Shown here: positions 6,981 to 14,846 of the stretch, in pieces | Position numbering within the stretch: the first letter of the stretch is position 1 | How the letters are laid out: every line of letters begins with the position of its first letter | Assembly (NCBI RefSeq): GCF_016863095.1 | Contig: NZ_BOOF01000067.1 | Coordinates: forward strand, 1-45,044 | Reading direction: 5' to 3' | DNA: 45,044 nucleotides | DNA from: Microbispora siamensis | GTDB lineage: Bacteria; Actinomycetota; Actinomycetes; Streptosporangiales; Streptosporangiaceae | The notes under the pieces: generated by a model | The model's database searches: none | What the model saw: only the letters and a program-made list of their open reading frames with translations | Told to the model about the DNA's origin: nothing | Made by a program: the position numbers and the translations under genes

Positions 6981-7016
6981 CCTCAAATAAGGAACAATTT
7001 TGTTCACTAATTGAGG
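6981..7016. promoter_or_regulatory. TetR operator between amidohydrolase and regulator
   Basis: Two inverted repeats share one centre (6998.5): the inner GAACAA-TT-TTGTTC (6992-7005) and the outer CCTCAA / TTGAGG (6981-6986, 7011-7016). Across 18-bp half-sites 14 positions match. The AT-rich dyad stands out from 70% GC surroundings. TTGAGG with GATATA at 7036 could be the -35 and -10 of the TetR gene, which would make its ATG at 7051 nearly leaderless. Confidence 0.8.
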
Positions 7017-7050
7017 CTAGCACGGCGAAGTGCGTGATATATCGGTCCTC

Positions 7051-7629
7051 ATGAGTCCCACCCGCCGCCGCGGAGACGCCCTCACCACCGCGATCTTCCA
7101 GGCCGTCCTGAGCGAACTGGCCGTGAGCAGCTTCGAGGAGCTGACGTTCGACAAGATCGCCTCCGCGGCCGGGACAGGGAAAGCGGCCTTGTACCGGCGC
7201 TGGTCCACCCCGGCCGAACTCGTCCTCGCCGCGCTGAGCGACTCCGCCACCGGCTTCGGCGACCCGCCGGCGCCGCCCGGCACGGGCGCACTGCGCGATG
7301 ACCTGATCGCCCTGCTCGAGCACTTCGTACGGGCGCTCGATCAGCCGCGCGGCCGCGCGCTGCTCCCGCTCATCGCCCACCGCCACCGCCATCCCGAGCT
7401 GTTCGAGCAGGTCCACCGGCTGGTGATCCGCCCGCACCAGGAAGTACTGCTGTCCGTCCTGCGCCAGGCGGTCGAACGCGGCGAAGCCGCACCCGGCAGC
7501 CTCACCCCGCGCATTGTCTCGGTCGGGCCACGCCTGATCCTCCTCCAAGCATGGGAGGGCGGTCTCGTGGACTCCGGCGAGATCGCCTCCATCGTCGATG
7601 AGGTGCTCATTCCGCTGACCAGGCCATGA
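7051..7629 (+). CDS. TetR-family repressor
   Basis: This 192-aa protein has an N-terminal helix-turn-helix (ELTFDKIASAAGTGKAALYRRWSTPAELV, residues about 29-57) and an all-helical ligand domain of the TetR C-terminal type. It probably binds the 36-bp dyad upstream and represses both itself and the amidohydrolase. Start choice: ATG 7051 gives the usual short N-terminus but has no ribosome site, consistent with leaderless translation; GTG 7030 is an alternative that adds seven residues. The 250 bp after its stop hold nothing I can assign. Confidence 0.9.
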   Translation: MSPTRRRGDALTTAIFQAVLSELAVSSFEELTFDKIASAAGTGKAALYRRWSTPAELVLAALSDSATGFGDPPAPPGTGALRDDLIALLEHFVRALDQPRGRALLPLIAHRHRHPELFEQVHRLVIRPHQEVLLSVLRQAVERGEAAPGSLTPRIVSVGPRLILLQAWEGGLVDSGEIASIVDEVLIPLTRP

Positions 7630-7878
7630 CCCCCTGGCCGACATCCCACAGGGCGGCAGTGCGAGACGAAAGGTGCACGTTGTGAGTGGATCACCGGTCT
7701 TCTTGAGTCCTTCCGGATGGAACAGGCAGGGACCCCGGATAGGAGGACGCGTCACCAAGGAGCAGTCGACTACGAAGGCGTGGGGACCTCTGTCCTGCCA
7801 CCAGCGGCAACACGCACTCGGTTGTCGACAGCGAGGAAATCCTGATGGCCCCACCCCGCCATCTGCCTACGGTGCGTC

Positions 7879-8064
7879 TTATGACGTTGTCGGCGCCTGA
7901 ATCCGCTGACGCCCCCTGCTGAGCTCCTTCCGGGAGAACACACCGAGCTTCGGGTAGGCCTTGTTCAGGTGGTAGCCCACGCTGCGGGGGCTGAGGAACA
8001 GCCGCGCCGCGATCTCCTTGTTGGACAGGCCCTGCGCGGCCAGCCCGGCGATCTGACAGCGGTG
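7879..8064 (-). pseudogene. C-terminal HTH fragment of a LuxR-family regulator
   Basis: The minus strand reads CQIAGLAAQGLSNKEIAARL then FLSPRSVGYHLNKAYPKLGV and FSRKELSRGR, ending in TAA at 7879. This is the four-helix LuxR/GerE DNA-binding domain, most like the large (LAL-type) or SARP-associated regulators. Everything N-terminal, including any ATPase or receiver domain, is gone; upstream of about 8064 the frame is unrelated and within 60 bp reaches the ECF sigma gene on the other strand. It is a scar of a larger deletion. Confidence 0.85.
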
Positions 8065-8125
8065 ACCTGGGCCCGTCCGGGCCCGTCATCCCCCATGACG
8101 GAGCGGATTCGGGGAAGGTAACAAC

Positions 8126-8773
8126 ATGTTCGAGACTGGCTCGACGGACCCGGTGGCCAAGGCGTTCGAGTCCCAGCGCGACCGGCTGCGCGCGGTCGCC
8201 TACCGCGTGCTCGGGTCGCATGCCGACGCCGAGGACGTGGTCCAGGAAGCCTGGCTGCGACTCTCCCGCCAGGACACGGGAACCATCGAAAACCTCGCCG
8301 GCTGGCTCACCACAGTGGTCGGCAGGATCAGCCTTGACCTCTTGCGTTCGCGCCAGGCCCACCCCGAGGCGTCCTACGACCACCGTCTGCCCGACCTCGT
8401 GGTGACGCTCGACGACGCTCCCGCCCCGGACGACGACGCGGTGCTCGCCGACTCGGTCGGGCTCGCGCTCATCGTCGTCCTCGATTCGCTCCGGCCGAGC
8501 GAGCGACTGGCGTTCGTGCTGCACGACCTGTTCGCGGTGCCGTTCGACGAGATCGGCCGCATCCTCGGCAAGTCCACCGACGCCACCAAGATGCTCGCCA
8601 GCCGCGCCCGCAGGAAGGTCCAGGCGACCGAGCGGCCGACCGGCGCAGGCCGGGAACAGCGGACCCCGCTCTCGGTCCTCGCGTTCACCATCACCGATGG
8701 CCGGATCACCGCCATCACGGCCGTGGTCGCCCCGGCCAAGCTCGCGCAGTTGAACCTGCCGGACCCGGCGTGA
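8126..8773 (+). CDS. ECF41-type sigma factor with most of its C-terminal SnoaL domain deleted
   Basis: Region 2 (about residues 12-75, YRVLGSHADAEDVVQEAWLRL) and region 4 (about 115-170, LRPSERLAFVLHDLFAVPFDEIG) are intact. In SigJ/ECF41 proteins a SnoaL-like domain of some 110-120 residues follows. Here the chain goes from RARRKVQATERP through GAGREQR straight to TPLSVLAFTITDGRITAIT and APAKLAQLNLPDP, the last strand and tail of that domain. The deletion is in frame and removes roughly 80-90 residues, including the conserved DGGGK-type motif. The family uses this domain to control its own activity, so the protein may be deregulated or simply decaying. A ribosome site GGGGAAGG lies just before ATG 8126. 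Confidence 0.85.
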   Translation: MFETGSTDPVAKAFESQRDRLRAVAYRVLGSHADAEDVVQEAWLRLSRQDTGTIENLAGWLTTVVGRISLDLLRSRQAHPEASYDHRLPDLVVTLDDAPAPDDDAVLADSVGLALIVVLDSLRPSERLAFVLHDLFAVPFDEIGRILGKSTDATKMLASRARRKVQATERPTGAGREQRTPLSVLAFTITDGRITAITAVVAPAKLAQLNLPDPA

Positions 8774-8799
8774 GCGGCCCCGTCACGCCGCCTGCTCGT

Positions 8800-8955
8800 C
8801 ACCTTCCCCGTGGGGCCCAGGCTCATGATCCCTATGGAGATGCAATTGAGCGCGGCCTGCTCATCGGGGAAGTGGCCGCGGGCCTTGGCCGCCCGGCGGA
8901 TGCGGGCATGGACCGACTCGATCGGTTCGTCGAGCAGACCATCAAGATCAAACGC
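8800..8955 (-). pseudogene. C-terminal fragment of an IS256 (Mutator) family transposase
   Basis: The minus strand reads AFDLDGLLDEPIESVHARIR then RAAKARGHFPDEQAALNCIS and IMSLGPTGK. This matches the region near the C-terminus of IS256-type transposases (RIRRAxxARGHFPxEQAALKCxYL, SLDPTGKG). About 52 codons survive; the DDE core and the element ends are gone. It sits in the 190 bp between the ends of the truncated ECF gene and the aldo-keto reductase gene. An IS256-family insertion here could have mediated the neighbouring deletions. Confidence 0.85.
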
Positions 8956-8963
8956 AGGTCGGG

Positions 8964-9863
8964 TCACACCATCTCGCGGTGAAAGCGGTCCAGCAAGGCG
9001 AGTTCCTCGGCCGACAGGCGCAGCGCGCCCGTGGCCACGTTCGCGGCCACGTGGTCGGGATCGCTGGTGCCGGGTATGGCCAGAACGTGCGGCCCTTGGT
9101 GCAAGGTCCACGCGAGCCGGATCTGCGCCGCGCTCGCCCCGTGTGACCGCGCGACGGCCAGGATCTCCTTGCTGTAGGAGCCCTGTGCACCCCTTGTGCG
9201 CCCGGTGGCGGCGATCGAGTAGAACGGCACGAAGGCGATCCCCTGCTCCCCGCAGACGCGGACGAACCCCTCCTGGTCGGGGCGGACTCCGAGACCGTAC
9301 ATATTCTGCACACAGACCACCGGGGCGATGGCTTGGGCCTCGGCAAGGTGGCCGGGGGTGACGTTGGACAGGCCTAGATGCCGGATAAGTCCGGACTGGC
9401 GGAGCTCGGCCAGCACGCCGAACCGCTCAGCGATCGAGTCAGTGCCCACGATGCGCAGATTGACCAGGTCCAGGTGGTCGCGGCCGAGCTGACGCAGGTT
9501 CTCCTCGACCTGTCCGCGCAGCTCGCCGGCGGTGGCGTGAGGGAGCCAGTGGCCCGCCGGGTTGCGGCCCGGCCCGACCTTGGTGGCGATGACCAGGCCG
9601 TCCGGGTAGGGGGAGAGGGCCCGGTTGATCAGCTCGTTGGCCGAACGCGAGGGAGAGAAGTAGAACGCGGCGGTGTCGATGTGATTCACGCCCAGCTCAA
9701 CCGCGCGGCGCAACACGGCGATCGCCCGGTCGCGGTCGAGCGGTACCGCGTCTGGCGCCAGCGCCTCGCCATGTTGTGGGAGTCGCATCGCGCCGAAGCC
9801 GATGCGGTTGATGTCAAGGTCGCCGAGTCTCCAGGTGCCCGCTGCCGCCGCTGTGATCGTCAT
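8964..9863 (-). CDS. Aldo-keto reductase
   Basis: This 299-aa NAD(P)H-dependent oxidoreductase has a (beta/alpha)8 fold. It shows IGFGAMRLP at the start, VNHIDTAAFY with D63 and Y68, VIATKVG with K95, DHLDLVNLR where many relatives have a catalytic His (here Asn/Arg), GLSN, and VLAIPGTS near the cofactor site. The VNLR form is common in actinobacterial AKRs. ATG at 9863 is chosen because homology begins at TWRLGDLDINRIGFG; the upstream open frame reads into the divergent regulator. The ArsR-like gene starts 61 bp away on the other strand and is the obvious controller. Confidence 0.9.
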   Translation of the reverse strand: MTITAAAAGTWRLGDLDINRIGFGAMRLPQHGEALAPDAVPLDRDRAIAVLRRAVELGVNHIDTAAFYFSPSRSANELINRALSPYPDGLVIATKVGPGRNPAGHWLPHATAGELRGQVEENLRQLGRDHLDLVNLRIVGTDSIAERFGVLAELRQSGLIRHLGLSNVTPGHLAEAQAIAPVVCVQNMYGLGVRPDQEGFVRVCGEQGIAFVPFYSIAATGRTRGAQGSYSKEILAVARSHGASAAQIRLAWTLHQGPHVLAIPGTSDPDHVAANVATGALRLSAEELALLDRFHREMV

Positions 9864-9924
9864 GGCGGGAATGATGGGCACATCGTAGAGTGATCGCCAT
9901 TGATTCAGACATAGGTGAATGGTC

Positions 9925-10952
9925 ATGGCGGAGCTGCGGTTTTCGGTGGGCGACCTGGCACAGACGCGCTTCGCCGTCTCGCCCATGTGGGAGGTCGGGA
10001 CCAGTTTCCGGCTCCTGGCCTCCGGCAGCGCCCATCCGGTGCATCGTTCCTGGATCGAGCAGGTACGGCCGCGGTTGGCGGCGGCCGGGCTGGAGACGGG
10101 CTGGCTCGCCGAGGTGGTCGGGCCCGCCGGGTACGTCCCCGACTTCCTCAACCCGGCGCCGACCGAGCCGGCCCCCACTCTGGCGGCCGAGCTGGTCCGC
10201 GTCCTGGCCACTCCCGCCGCCGAGGTCCGCCGCGATCTCGACCGCCTAGCCGGCGAGCGCGGTCTCGGCCCTCGGCTGCGCGCCCTGCGCGCCGAACCGC
10301 AGTCCCGCCTGCCGCGGCTGACGGAAGAGATCCATACTTACTGGGAGCTGGCCCTGGCTCCCTACTGGGTACGGATCCGAGCCGTGCTCGACGCCGAGGT
10401 GTTCCACCGCGCCCGCCAGGTCGCCGAGTACGGCGTGCCCACGTTCTCAACGACCTGCACACCTCGGTGAGGTGGGACGAGGACACGTTGCGGCTACTGC
10501 TGCGCCGCGCGCTGACCCGCGAGACGGCAGACGGAGGGCTCTTGCTGATCCCCTCGGCCTTCACCGGGCCGGGCCTGTTCACCCGGGTCACGCCGCCGGA
10601 TCCGCCACAGCTGGCCTATCCGGCACGCGGCATCGGTGCGCTATGGGAGCCCCGCCCCACTGCCGGGACCGACGCCCTGACCGCCGTACTCGGCCGCTCG
10701 CGAACCCGGCTACTGAACGAGCTGGACGCACCCGCCTCCACCACCGAGCTGGCCGAGCGCACCGGGCTCTCTCCCGCAGGAGTGTCTCAGTACCTCACCG
10801 CGATGCGCGACGCGGGCCTGGTCAGCGCTCATCGGGCCGGCCGCTCAGTGCTCTACGCCCGCACCGCCGCTGCCGAAACTCTCCTCGCGGCACCTGGCGG
10901 CCGGCCACCGACACAGCTCCATGATCGCGTGAGGCTCGAAGACGGTCCCTGA
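9925..10952 (+). pseudogene. ArsR-like winged-helix regulator split by a one-base frameshift
   Basis: The first part (about 180 residues, MAELRFSVGDLAQTRFAVSP to ...FHRARQVAEYG) and the second part (AHVLNDLHTSVRWDEDTL to an HTH with TTELAERTGLSPAGVSQYLT) belong to one family of about 340-aa regulators. They lie in different frames. The switch is needed within GGCGTGCCCAC at about 10435-10441, where one missing base (GTGCCC for an expected GTGGCCC-like sequence) explains it. As written, the first frame ends at 10470 without the DNA-binding domain. Either a real null mutation, leaving the divergent aldo-keto reductase unregulated, or a sequencing error. ATG 9925 has AGGTGA six bases upstream. 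Confidence 0.85.
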
Positions 10953-11109
10953 GCGGGCGTTTGATCCTCATGGCGAAACATGCCATTTCTGCGGCGCCTC
11001 TACATCCGCGGAGCAGAGGTACCAGAACAGGCATGTGTCGCCCCTGTCGAATCAGACTCGCACGGGGCGGGTTATGTGCATGTTCTTCTGTTTGATTCAA
11101 AAACGCCCG

Positions 11110-11325
11110 CCTATTACATCGGCCGCCCACCCGAGCAAGACCTGCGCACCATCATGAACGCGATCCTGTACGTAGCCGCACCGGCCTCCCCTGGCGCTAC
11201 CTCGCACACGACCACCCGCCGTGAGCCACCGTCTGACTGGTACTTCGCCGCCTGGCGCGATGCGGCCATATTCACCCGGCTGTCGGGCCTGCTGCACCGC
11301 CTCGTCGCGCCGTCCGTCACCAGCG
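11110..11325 (+). pseudogene. Degenerate N-terminal fragment of an IS5-family transposase
   Basis: The plus strand carries DLRTIMNAILYVA in one frame, then TGLPWRYLAHDHPP and ATV in another with two stop codons, then WYFAAWRDAAIFTRLSGLLH back in the first. Together these match the N-terminal domain of IS5-type transposases (NAILYVxRTGxxWRYLPHDFPPxxTVYWYFxxWRDxG). Two frameshifts and two stops make it dead. It fills most of the gap between the ArsR-like gene and the quinone oxidoreductase. About 150 bp before it (10953-11100) hold nothing recognisable. Confidence 0.8.
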
Positions 11326-11338
11326 GGCACCGACGGAT

Positions 11339-12295
11339 CTAGAGGTCGATGACGACCTTGCCGTGCACGTGCCGGCCGGCCTGGAGTTCGGCCGCGCGGC
11401 GGATCTGCTCGACCGGGAAGCTCGCCGCGATAGGCACCCGGAGTCGGCCCGCCGCGACCAGGCGGGCGATCTCTTCCAGGGCGCCGGGGGCGGCGTTCGC
11501 GCCGTTGGCCGTCGGCACGCCGTCGACTTGCGCGGCGATGGTGCAGATGCGGCCGTCTGAGACGCCGAGTTCCCTTGCGGCGTGCACTGTCTCCGTCCCG
11601 TGCAGGTCGATGGCGGCGGTGACACCGCCGGGAGCGAGGGCTCGGACCCGGTCGGCCAGGCCGTCGCCGTAGGCGACCGGCTCGGCTCCGAGATCGCGCA
11701 GGAAATCGGATGATGTCGCCGATCCCGTCCCGATCACGCGCGCTCCTGCGATCCGGGCCAGCTGGACGGCGAACACCCCGACCCCGCCCGCCGCGCCGCC
11801 GATCAGCACTGTGTCGTCCGGGCCGGGGTCGACCACGGCGAGGGCGGCGGATGCCGTGCGGCCGGCGATCGTGAGGGTGGCGGCGGTGCGGTCGTCGACG
11901 CCGTCGGGAGTGTGATGGGCCTCGTTCGCCGCGATCCCCCCGGCCGGGTCGATCACCACGAAGTCGGCGACCGCGCGGGACAGGGCGCCCCCGAACACCC
12001 GGTCGCCGGGCGCGAAGCCGGTCACCCCGTCACCGACCTGGTCGACCAGTCCCGCGTAGTCGGTCCCGAACCCGGCCGGGAGGCTCAAGCCGAACCGGGC
12101 GGCGGTGTCCGCGTCGGCGGTCATGATCCAGTCCATCGGGTTCAGACCGGCCGCGGTGACCCGTACGCGGATCTGTCCCGGGCCGGCCTGCGGAGCGGGA
12201 ACCTCACGGACGTCCAGGACTTCGGGGCCGCCGAATGAATCGAGCCGGACCGCCCTGCTCCTGCCCGTCGGCGGTTGATCGCTCTGTTCCTGCAT
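11339..12295 (-). CDS. NADP-dependent quinone oxidoreductase-like (MDR superfamily)
   Basis: This 318-aa zinc-less medium-chain dehydrogenase/reductase has a GroES-like N-terminal domain (VRLDSFGGPEVLDVREVPAP, GLNPMDW) and the nucleotide-binding Rossmann glycine motif GGAAGGVGVFAVQLA at about 154-168. The zinc ligands of alcohol dehydrogenases are missing, as in QOR and enoyl reductases. It reduces quinones or alpha,beta-unsaturated carbonyls with NADPH; the exact substrate is unknown. It is divergent from a TetR gene with two matching operators between them, a usual arrangement for electrophile-inducible reductases. Confidence 0.9.
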   Translation of the reverse strand: MQEQSDQPPTGRSRAVRLDSFGGPEVLDVREVPAPQAGPGQIRVRVTAAGLNPMDWIMTADADTAARFGLSLPAGFGTDYAGLVDQVGDGVTGFAPGDRVFGGALSRAVADFVVIDPAGGIAANEAHHTPDGVDDRTAATLTIAGRTASAALAVVDPGPDDTVLIGGAAGGVGVFAVQLARIAGARVIGTGSATSSDFLRDLGAEPVAYGDGLADRVRALAPGGVTAAIDLHGTETVHAARELGVSDGRICTIAAQVDGVPTANGANAAPGALEEIARLVAAGRLRVPIAASFPVEQIRRAAELQAGRHVHGKVVIDL

Positions 12296-12331
12296 GTACG
12301 CCTGTCTCCTTGGGGACCGAGGGAACGCCTT

Positions 12332-12388
12332 GAAACGGACTATGCTCCGTTTCGATGGATGACCCTAACACAACCGGAGCGTGATCCG
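12332..12388. promoter_or_regulatory. Two TetR operators of identical geometry
   Basis: Site 1 is GAAACGGA-N6-TCCGTTTC (12332-12353), with perfect 8-bp arms. Site 2 is CGGA-GCGTGA-TCCG followed by TTTT (12375-12388): the same CGGA-N6-TCCG core with one degenerate outer arm. The strong site is nearer the oxidoreductase and the weaker one abuts the TetR start, suggesting tight repression of the enzyme and looser autoregulation. Confidence 0.8.
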
Positions 12389-12405
12389 TTTTGACTGAGG
12401 CGGAG

Positions 12406-12972
12406 ATGCGCGCGCCACGGGCGGACGCAGCCCGTAACCGCGACCAGTTGCTCGCGGTGGCGACCCGCGTGTTCATGTCGGCTGACGCCGAGCCGTCGAT
12501 GCGTGCGATCGCCCGCGAGGCCGGAGTCGGCATCGCCACGCTCTACCGGCACTTCCCGACCCGCGAGTCGCTGGTCGATGCGGTCTACCGGGACCAGGTC
12601 GTGCGGCTGACGACCGGCGCCCGCGAGCTGCTCGGCCGGCTGCCCCCGGCTGCGGCGATGCGGCGCTGGATGGACTTGTTCGGGGACTGGATCGCGACCA
12701 AGAACGGCATGCTCGACACGCTGCTTGCGATGATCGAGTCGGGCGAGATCGCCCATGCACAGACCCGGAGCGAGCTACTGGCGGCCATCACCACGATTCT
12801 CGACGCCGGTCGCGCGGCGGGCGACCTCCGCTCCGACGTCACCGCCGAAGACATCGCCGCCTCCCTCATCGGCATCTTCACCGTGGCCCCCCGGCGCGAA
12901 CATGAAGCCAAGGCCGGTCGCCTGCTGAACCTCCTGATGGACGGCCTCCGGCCCGCCGCCCGGCCGGCCTGA
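12406..12972 (+). CDS. TetR-family repressor
   Basis: This 188-aa protein has the N-terminal helix-turn-helix RNRDQLLAVATRVF ... SMRAIAREAGVGIATLYRHFPTRESL and a helical ligand domain. ATG at 12406 follows GAGGCGGAG; a TTG at 12391 in the same frame has no ribosome site and overlaps the second operator. It most likely represses the divergent quinone oxidoreductase and itself through the CGGA-N6-TCCG sites. The ligand is unknown, probably the substrate or inducer of that reductase. Confidence 0.9.
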   Translation: MRAPRADAARNRDQLLAVATRVFMSADAEPSMRAIAREAGVGIATLYRHFPTRESLVDAVYRDQVVRLTTGARELLGRLPPAAAMRRWMDLFGDWIATKNGMLDTLLAMIESGEIAHAQTRSELLAAITTILDAGRAAGDLRSDVTAEDIAASLIGIFTVAPRREHEAKAGRLLNLLMDGLRPAARPA

Positions 12973-13038
12973 GCCCGGATCGAGGCGGCTAGTGCACGGT
13001 CTCACGAAGCGGCCGCGCAGTATCGACCGTCGGCGGAG

Positions 13039-13854
13039 TTAGAACCGGAACCGGACGATGCGGGTGGACCGCTTCATGCCCGGCAGCAGGTTCATGAGGC
13101 GGTACATGCGGCGTACGTTCGCGGGCGCCTTGGCCATCAGCACCGGTGAGTCGTTCATCGGCGCCTCGTCGACGTATTCCAGCCGCGGGTGCCAACCGGC
13201 CAGCGCGGCCGGGTCGTTGAAGCCGCAATGGAACTGGGCGCCGTATCTGCGCAGCGAGGGGTCCCATCTCGAAGTGCGCCACGCCCAGACGGGCACCGTG
13301 TCGAACTGTGCCTGGCCGGAGGGGAAGGCGTCGACGACGCTGGTCAGCAGCCGCCGGACGTCGGTCTCGATCAGGTAGGGCACCAGCCCCTCTGCGATCA
13401 TCAGCACCGGTCGGCCACGGGGGATGCGTGCCAGCCAGGTCAGGTCGGTGACGCTGGAGCCGATCAGGGTGTAGTGCTCTCGCGGCGGCAGGAATCGTCG
13501 CCGCAGTTCGACGACGGGAGGATAGTCCAGGTCGTACCAGTCGACGGTGGCGGGCGGGGCGATCCGGTACACCCGGGCGTCGAGGCCGCAGCCCAGGTGC
13601 AGCACCACCGCGTCGGGGTGATCGGCGAGGAAGCTTCGGGCCCAGTCGTCGTGGGCCTTGGCGCGCACCACGGCGGCGAGGCCCATCTGGCTGGTGCCGA
13701 ATCTGCGCTTGTCGTAGTCCGGGTCGAGGCGGCGCATCACCCGCTCCGCGTATTCGTCGCCGAGGATCGGGTCCGGCAGCCGGTTGTCCAGTGCCTTGGC
13801 CCTGAGGACGGGGCTGAGGGTCTTCTGCACTCCGACGAGTTCGGTGTCCTTCAC
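13039..13854 (-). CDS. SAM-dependent O-methyltransferase, TcmP/leucine carboxyl methyltransferase family
   Basis: This 271-aa class I methyltransferase starts TELVGVQKTLSPVLRAKALDN, has the SAM-binding loop VVLHLGCGLDARVYRI at about 83-98, the acidic motif WYDLDYPPV at 106-114, and VLMIAEGLVPYL, all typical of the LCM/PPM fold including TcmP. Relatives methylate carboxyl or phenolic groups in natural products, but no biosynthetic cluster is nearby. The divergent MarR-like gene and the dyad between them suggest inducible expression, perhaps as a self-protection or detoxification methylation. Confidence 0.9.
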   Translation of the reverse strand: MKDTELVGVQKTLSPVLRAKALDNRLPDPILGDEYAERVMRRLDPDYDKRRFGTSQMGLAAVVRAKAHDDWARSFLADHPDAVVLHLGCGLDARVYRIAPPATVDWYDLDYPPVVELRRRFLPPREHYTLIGSSVTDLTWLARIPRGRPVLMIAEGLVPYLIETDVRRLLTSVVDAFPSGQAQFDTVPVWAWRTSRWDPSLRRYGAQFHCGFNDPAALAGWHPRLEYVDEAPMNDSPVLMAKAPANVRRMYRLMNLLPGMKRSTRIVRFRF

Positions 13855-13874
13855 GACAGCGACACTACTCTTAT

Positions 13875-13891
13875 TTCACGAATTTCGTGAA
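13875..13891. promoter_or_regulatory. MarR-type operator
   Basis: TTCACGA-ATT-TCGTGAA is a perfect 7-bp inverted repeat about 20 bp upstream of the methyltransferase start and 50 bp before the MarR gene. The size and spacing fit a MarR dimer site. Confidence 0.75.
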
Positions 13892-13941
13892 GTTACTGAA
13901 TGACTTAAACTGTTCAGGCCACGAAGAGGAAGGGAGCGTCG

Positions 13942-14451
13942 GTGACGCGAGCGGACGAGGGCGCAGTCGCCGTCTTCCAGGAACGGTTCGCGCAGATCAT
14001 GGTCGAATCCGGCATGCCCCGGATGGCCTCGCGCGTGTACGCCGCGCTGCTGGTCACCGACTCCGGCGAGTTGTCGGCCGCCGAACTCGCGGAGCGACTG
14101 GGCGTGGGCGCGTCGGCGATCTCGGGAGCGGTCAAGTACCTGGTGCAGGTGCGACTGGTCGAACGCGGCCGCGAACCCGGTACCCGGCACGACTTCTGCC
14201 GGATCCACGAGCACACCTGGAGCCACTTCGTCAGCCAGTCCGACCCGGTGCTGGTCCGGGTGCAGGACGGCGCCGACGAGGGCGTCGCGCTCCTGGGTCT
14301 CGACTCCCCCGCCGGGCAGCGGATGGACGAGACCCGCCGGTTCTTCGCGTTCCTACGCGAGGAGATCAAGCAGTCGATGGCGAAGTGGCGGCGGCTCCAG
14401 ATGGCCGAACGCGAGAGCGACCAGACGGTCAGCACGATCTCGCCGAGGTAG
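13942..14451 (+). CDS. MarR/GbsR-like transcriptional regulator
   Basis: This 169-aa protein has a winged helix at about residues 35-85 (ARVYAALLVTDSGELSAAELAER, then LGVGASAISGAVKYLVQVRL, then VERGREPGTRHDF as the wing) flanked by long dimerisation helices. It resembles actinobacterial GbsR/MarR proteins that control adjacent enzymes or exporters. The divergent methyltransferase is the only obvious target. The annotated ATG follows GGAAGGGAGCG, a good ribosome site. Confidence 0.88.
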   Translation: MTRADEGAVAVFQERFAQIMVESGMPRMASRVYAALLVTDSGELSAAELAERLGVGASAISGAVKYLVQVRLVERGREPGTRHDFCRIHEHTWSHFVSQSDPVLVRVQDGADEGVALLGLDSPAGQRMDETRRFFAFLREEIKQSMAKWRRLQMAERESDQTVSTISPR

Positions 14452-14846
14452 CCGCCGGCCTCCAGCAGGTGGGCCTCGGCGGCAGCCGGCGCGCGATCAC
14501 CGGTTTGGCCCGGCCTCGGCCCTGGGGCTGAAGCGGGGAGAACCTCCTGGATCGTGACGATCGTGGTCTTGCCGGTCTTGCTCGCGGCTTTCCTGCTCGG
14601 GCTGCTCGCCGCCGTCGAACACGGCCGGGACAACGATCTGGTCGACGTTGCGGAGTTCACCCATCGGCCGATGCTGCGGACAGTCGCGCGGATGCGTTCA
14701 AGCTTTCGTTGCGATCGGGTCGGTGACACGTATCCACGAGCGCGTCTTGCCCGGTGGAGATGACCCCGGTTCCTATCGTCTGCCCTGAAGTGATCACTGG
14801 TGCTGCCGCCCATGCGGTGGGCGTTGACATATTGCGGGGAGCAAGC
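14452..14846. other. 395-bp stretch without a clear gene
   Basis: One frame on the plus strand (14554-14763) could encode a 69-aa peptide with a hydrophobic N-terminus (VVLPVLLAAFLLGLLAAVEHG), but it has no well-spaced ribosome site and no family I recognise. The long minus-strand frame across this area is antisense to real genes. I see no repeats or IS ends. The promoter of the WxL-like cassette should lie near its right end. Confidence 0.35.

Noticed and set aside
7630..7878. Possible IS end near 7830-7860
   Set aside because: The sequence GAAATCCTGATGGCCCC looked like part of an IS terminus, but I found no matching inverted copy or transposase fragment next to it.
9864..10211. N-terminal extension of the aldo-keto reductase
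   Set aside because: It reads antisense through the ArsR-like gene; family homology begins at the ATG at 9863.
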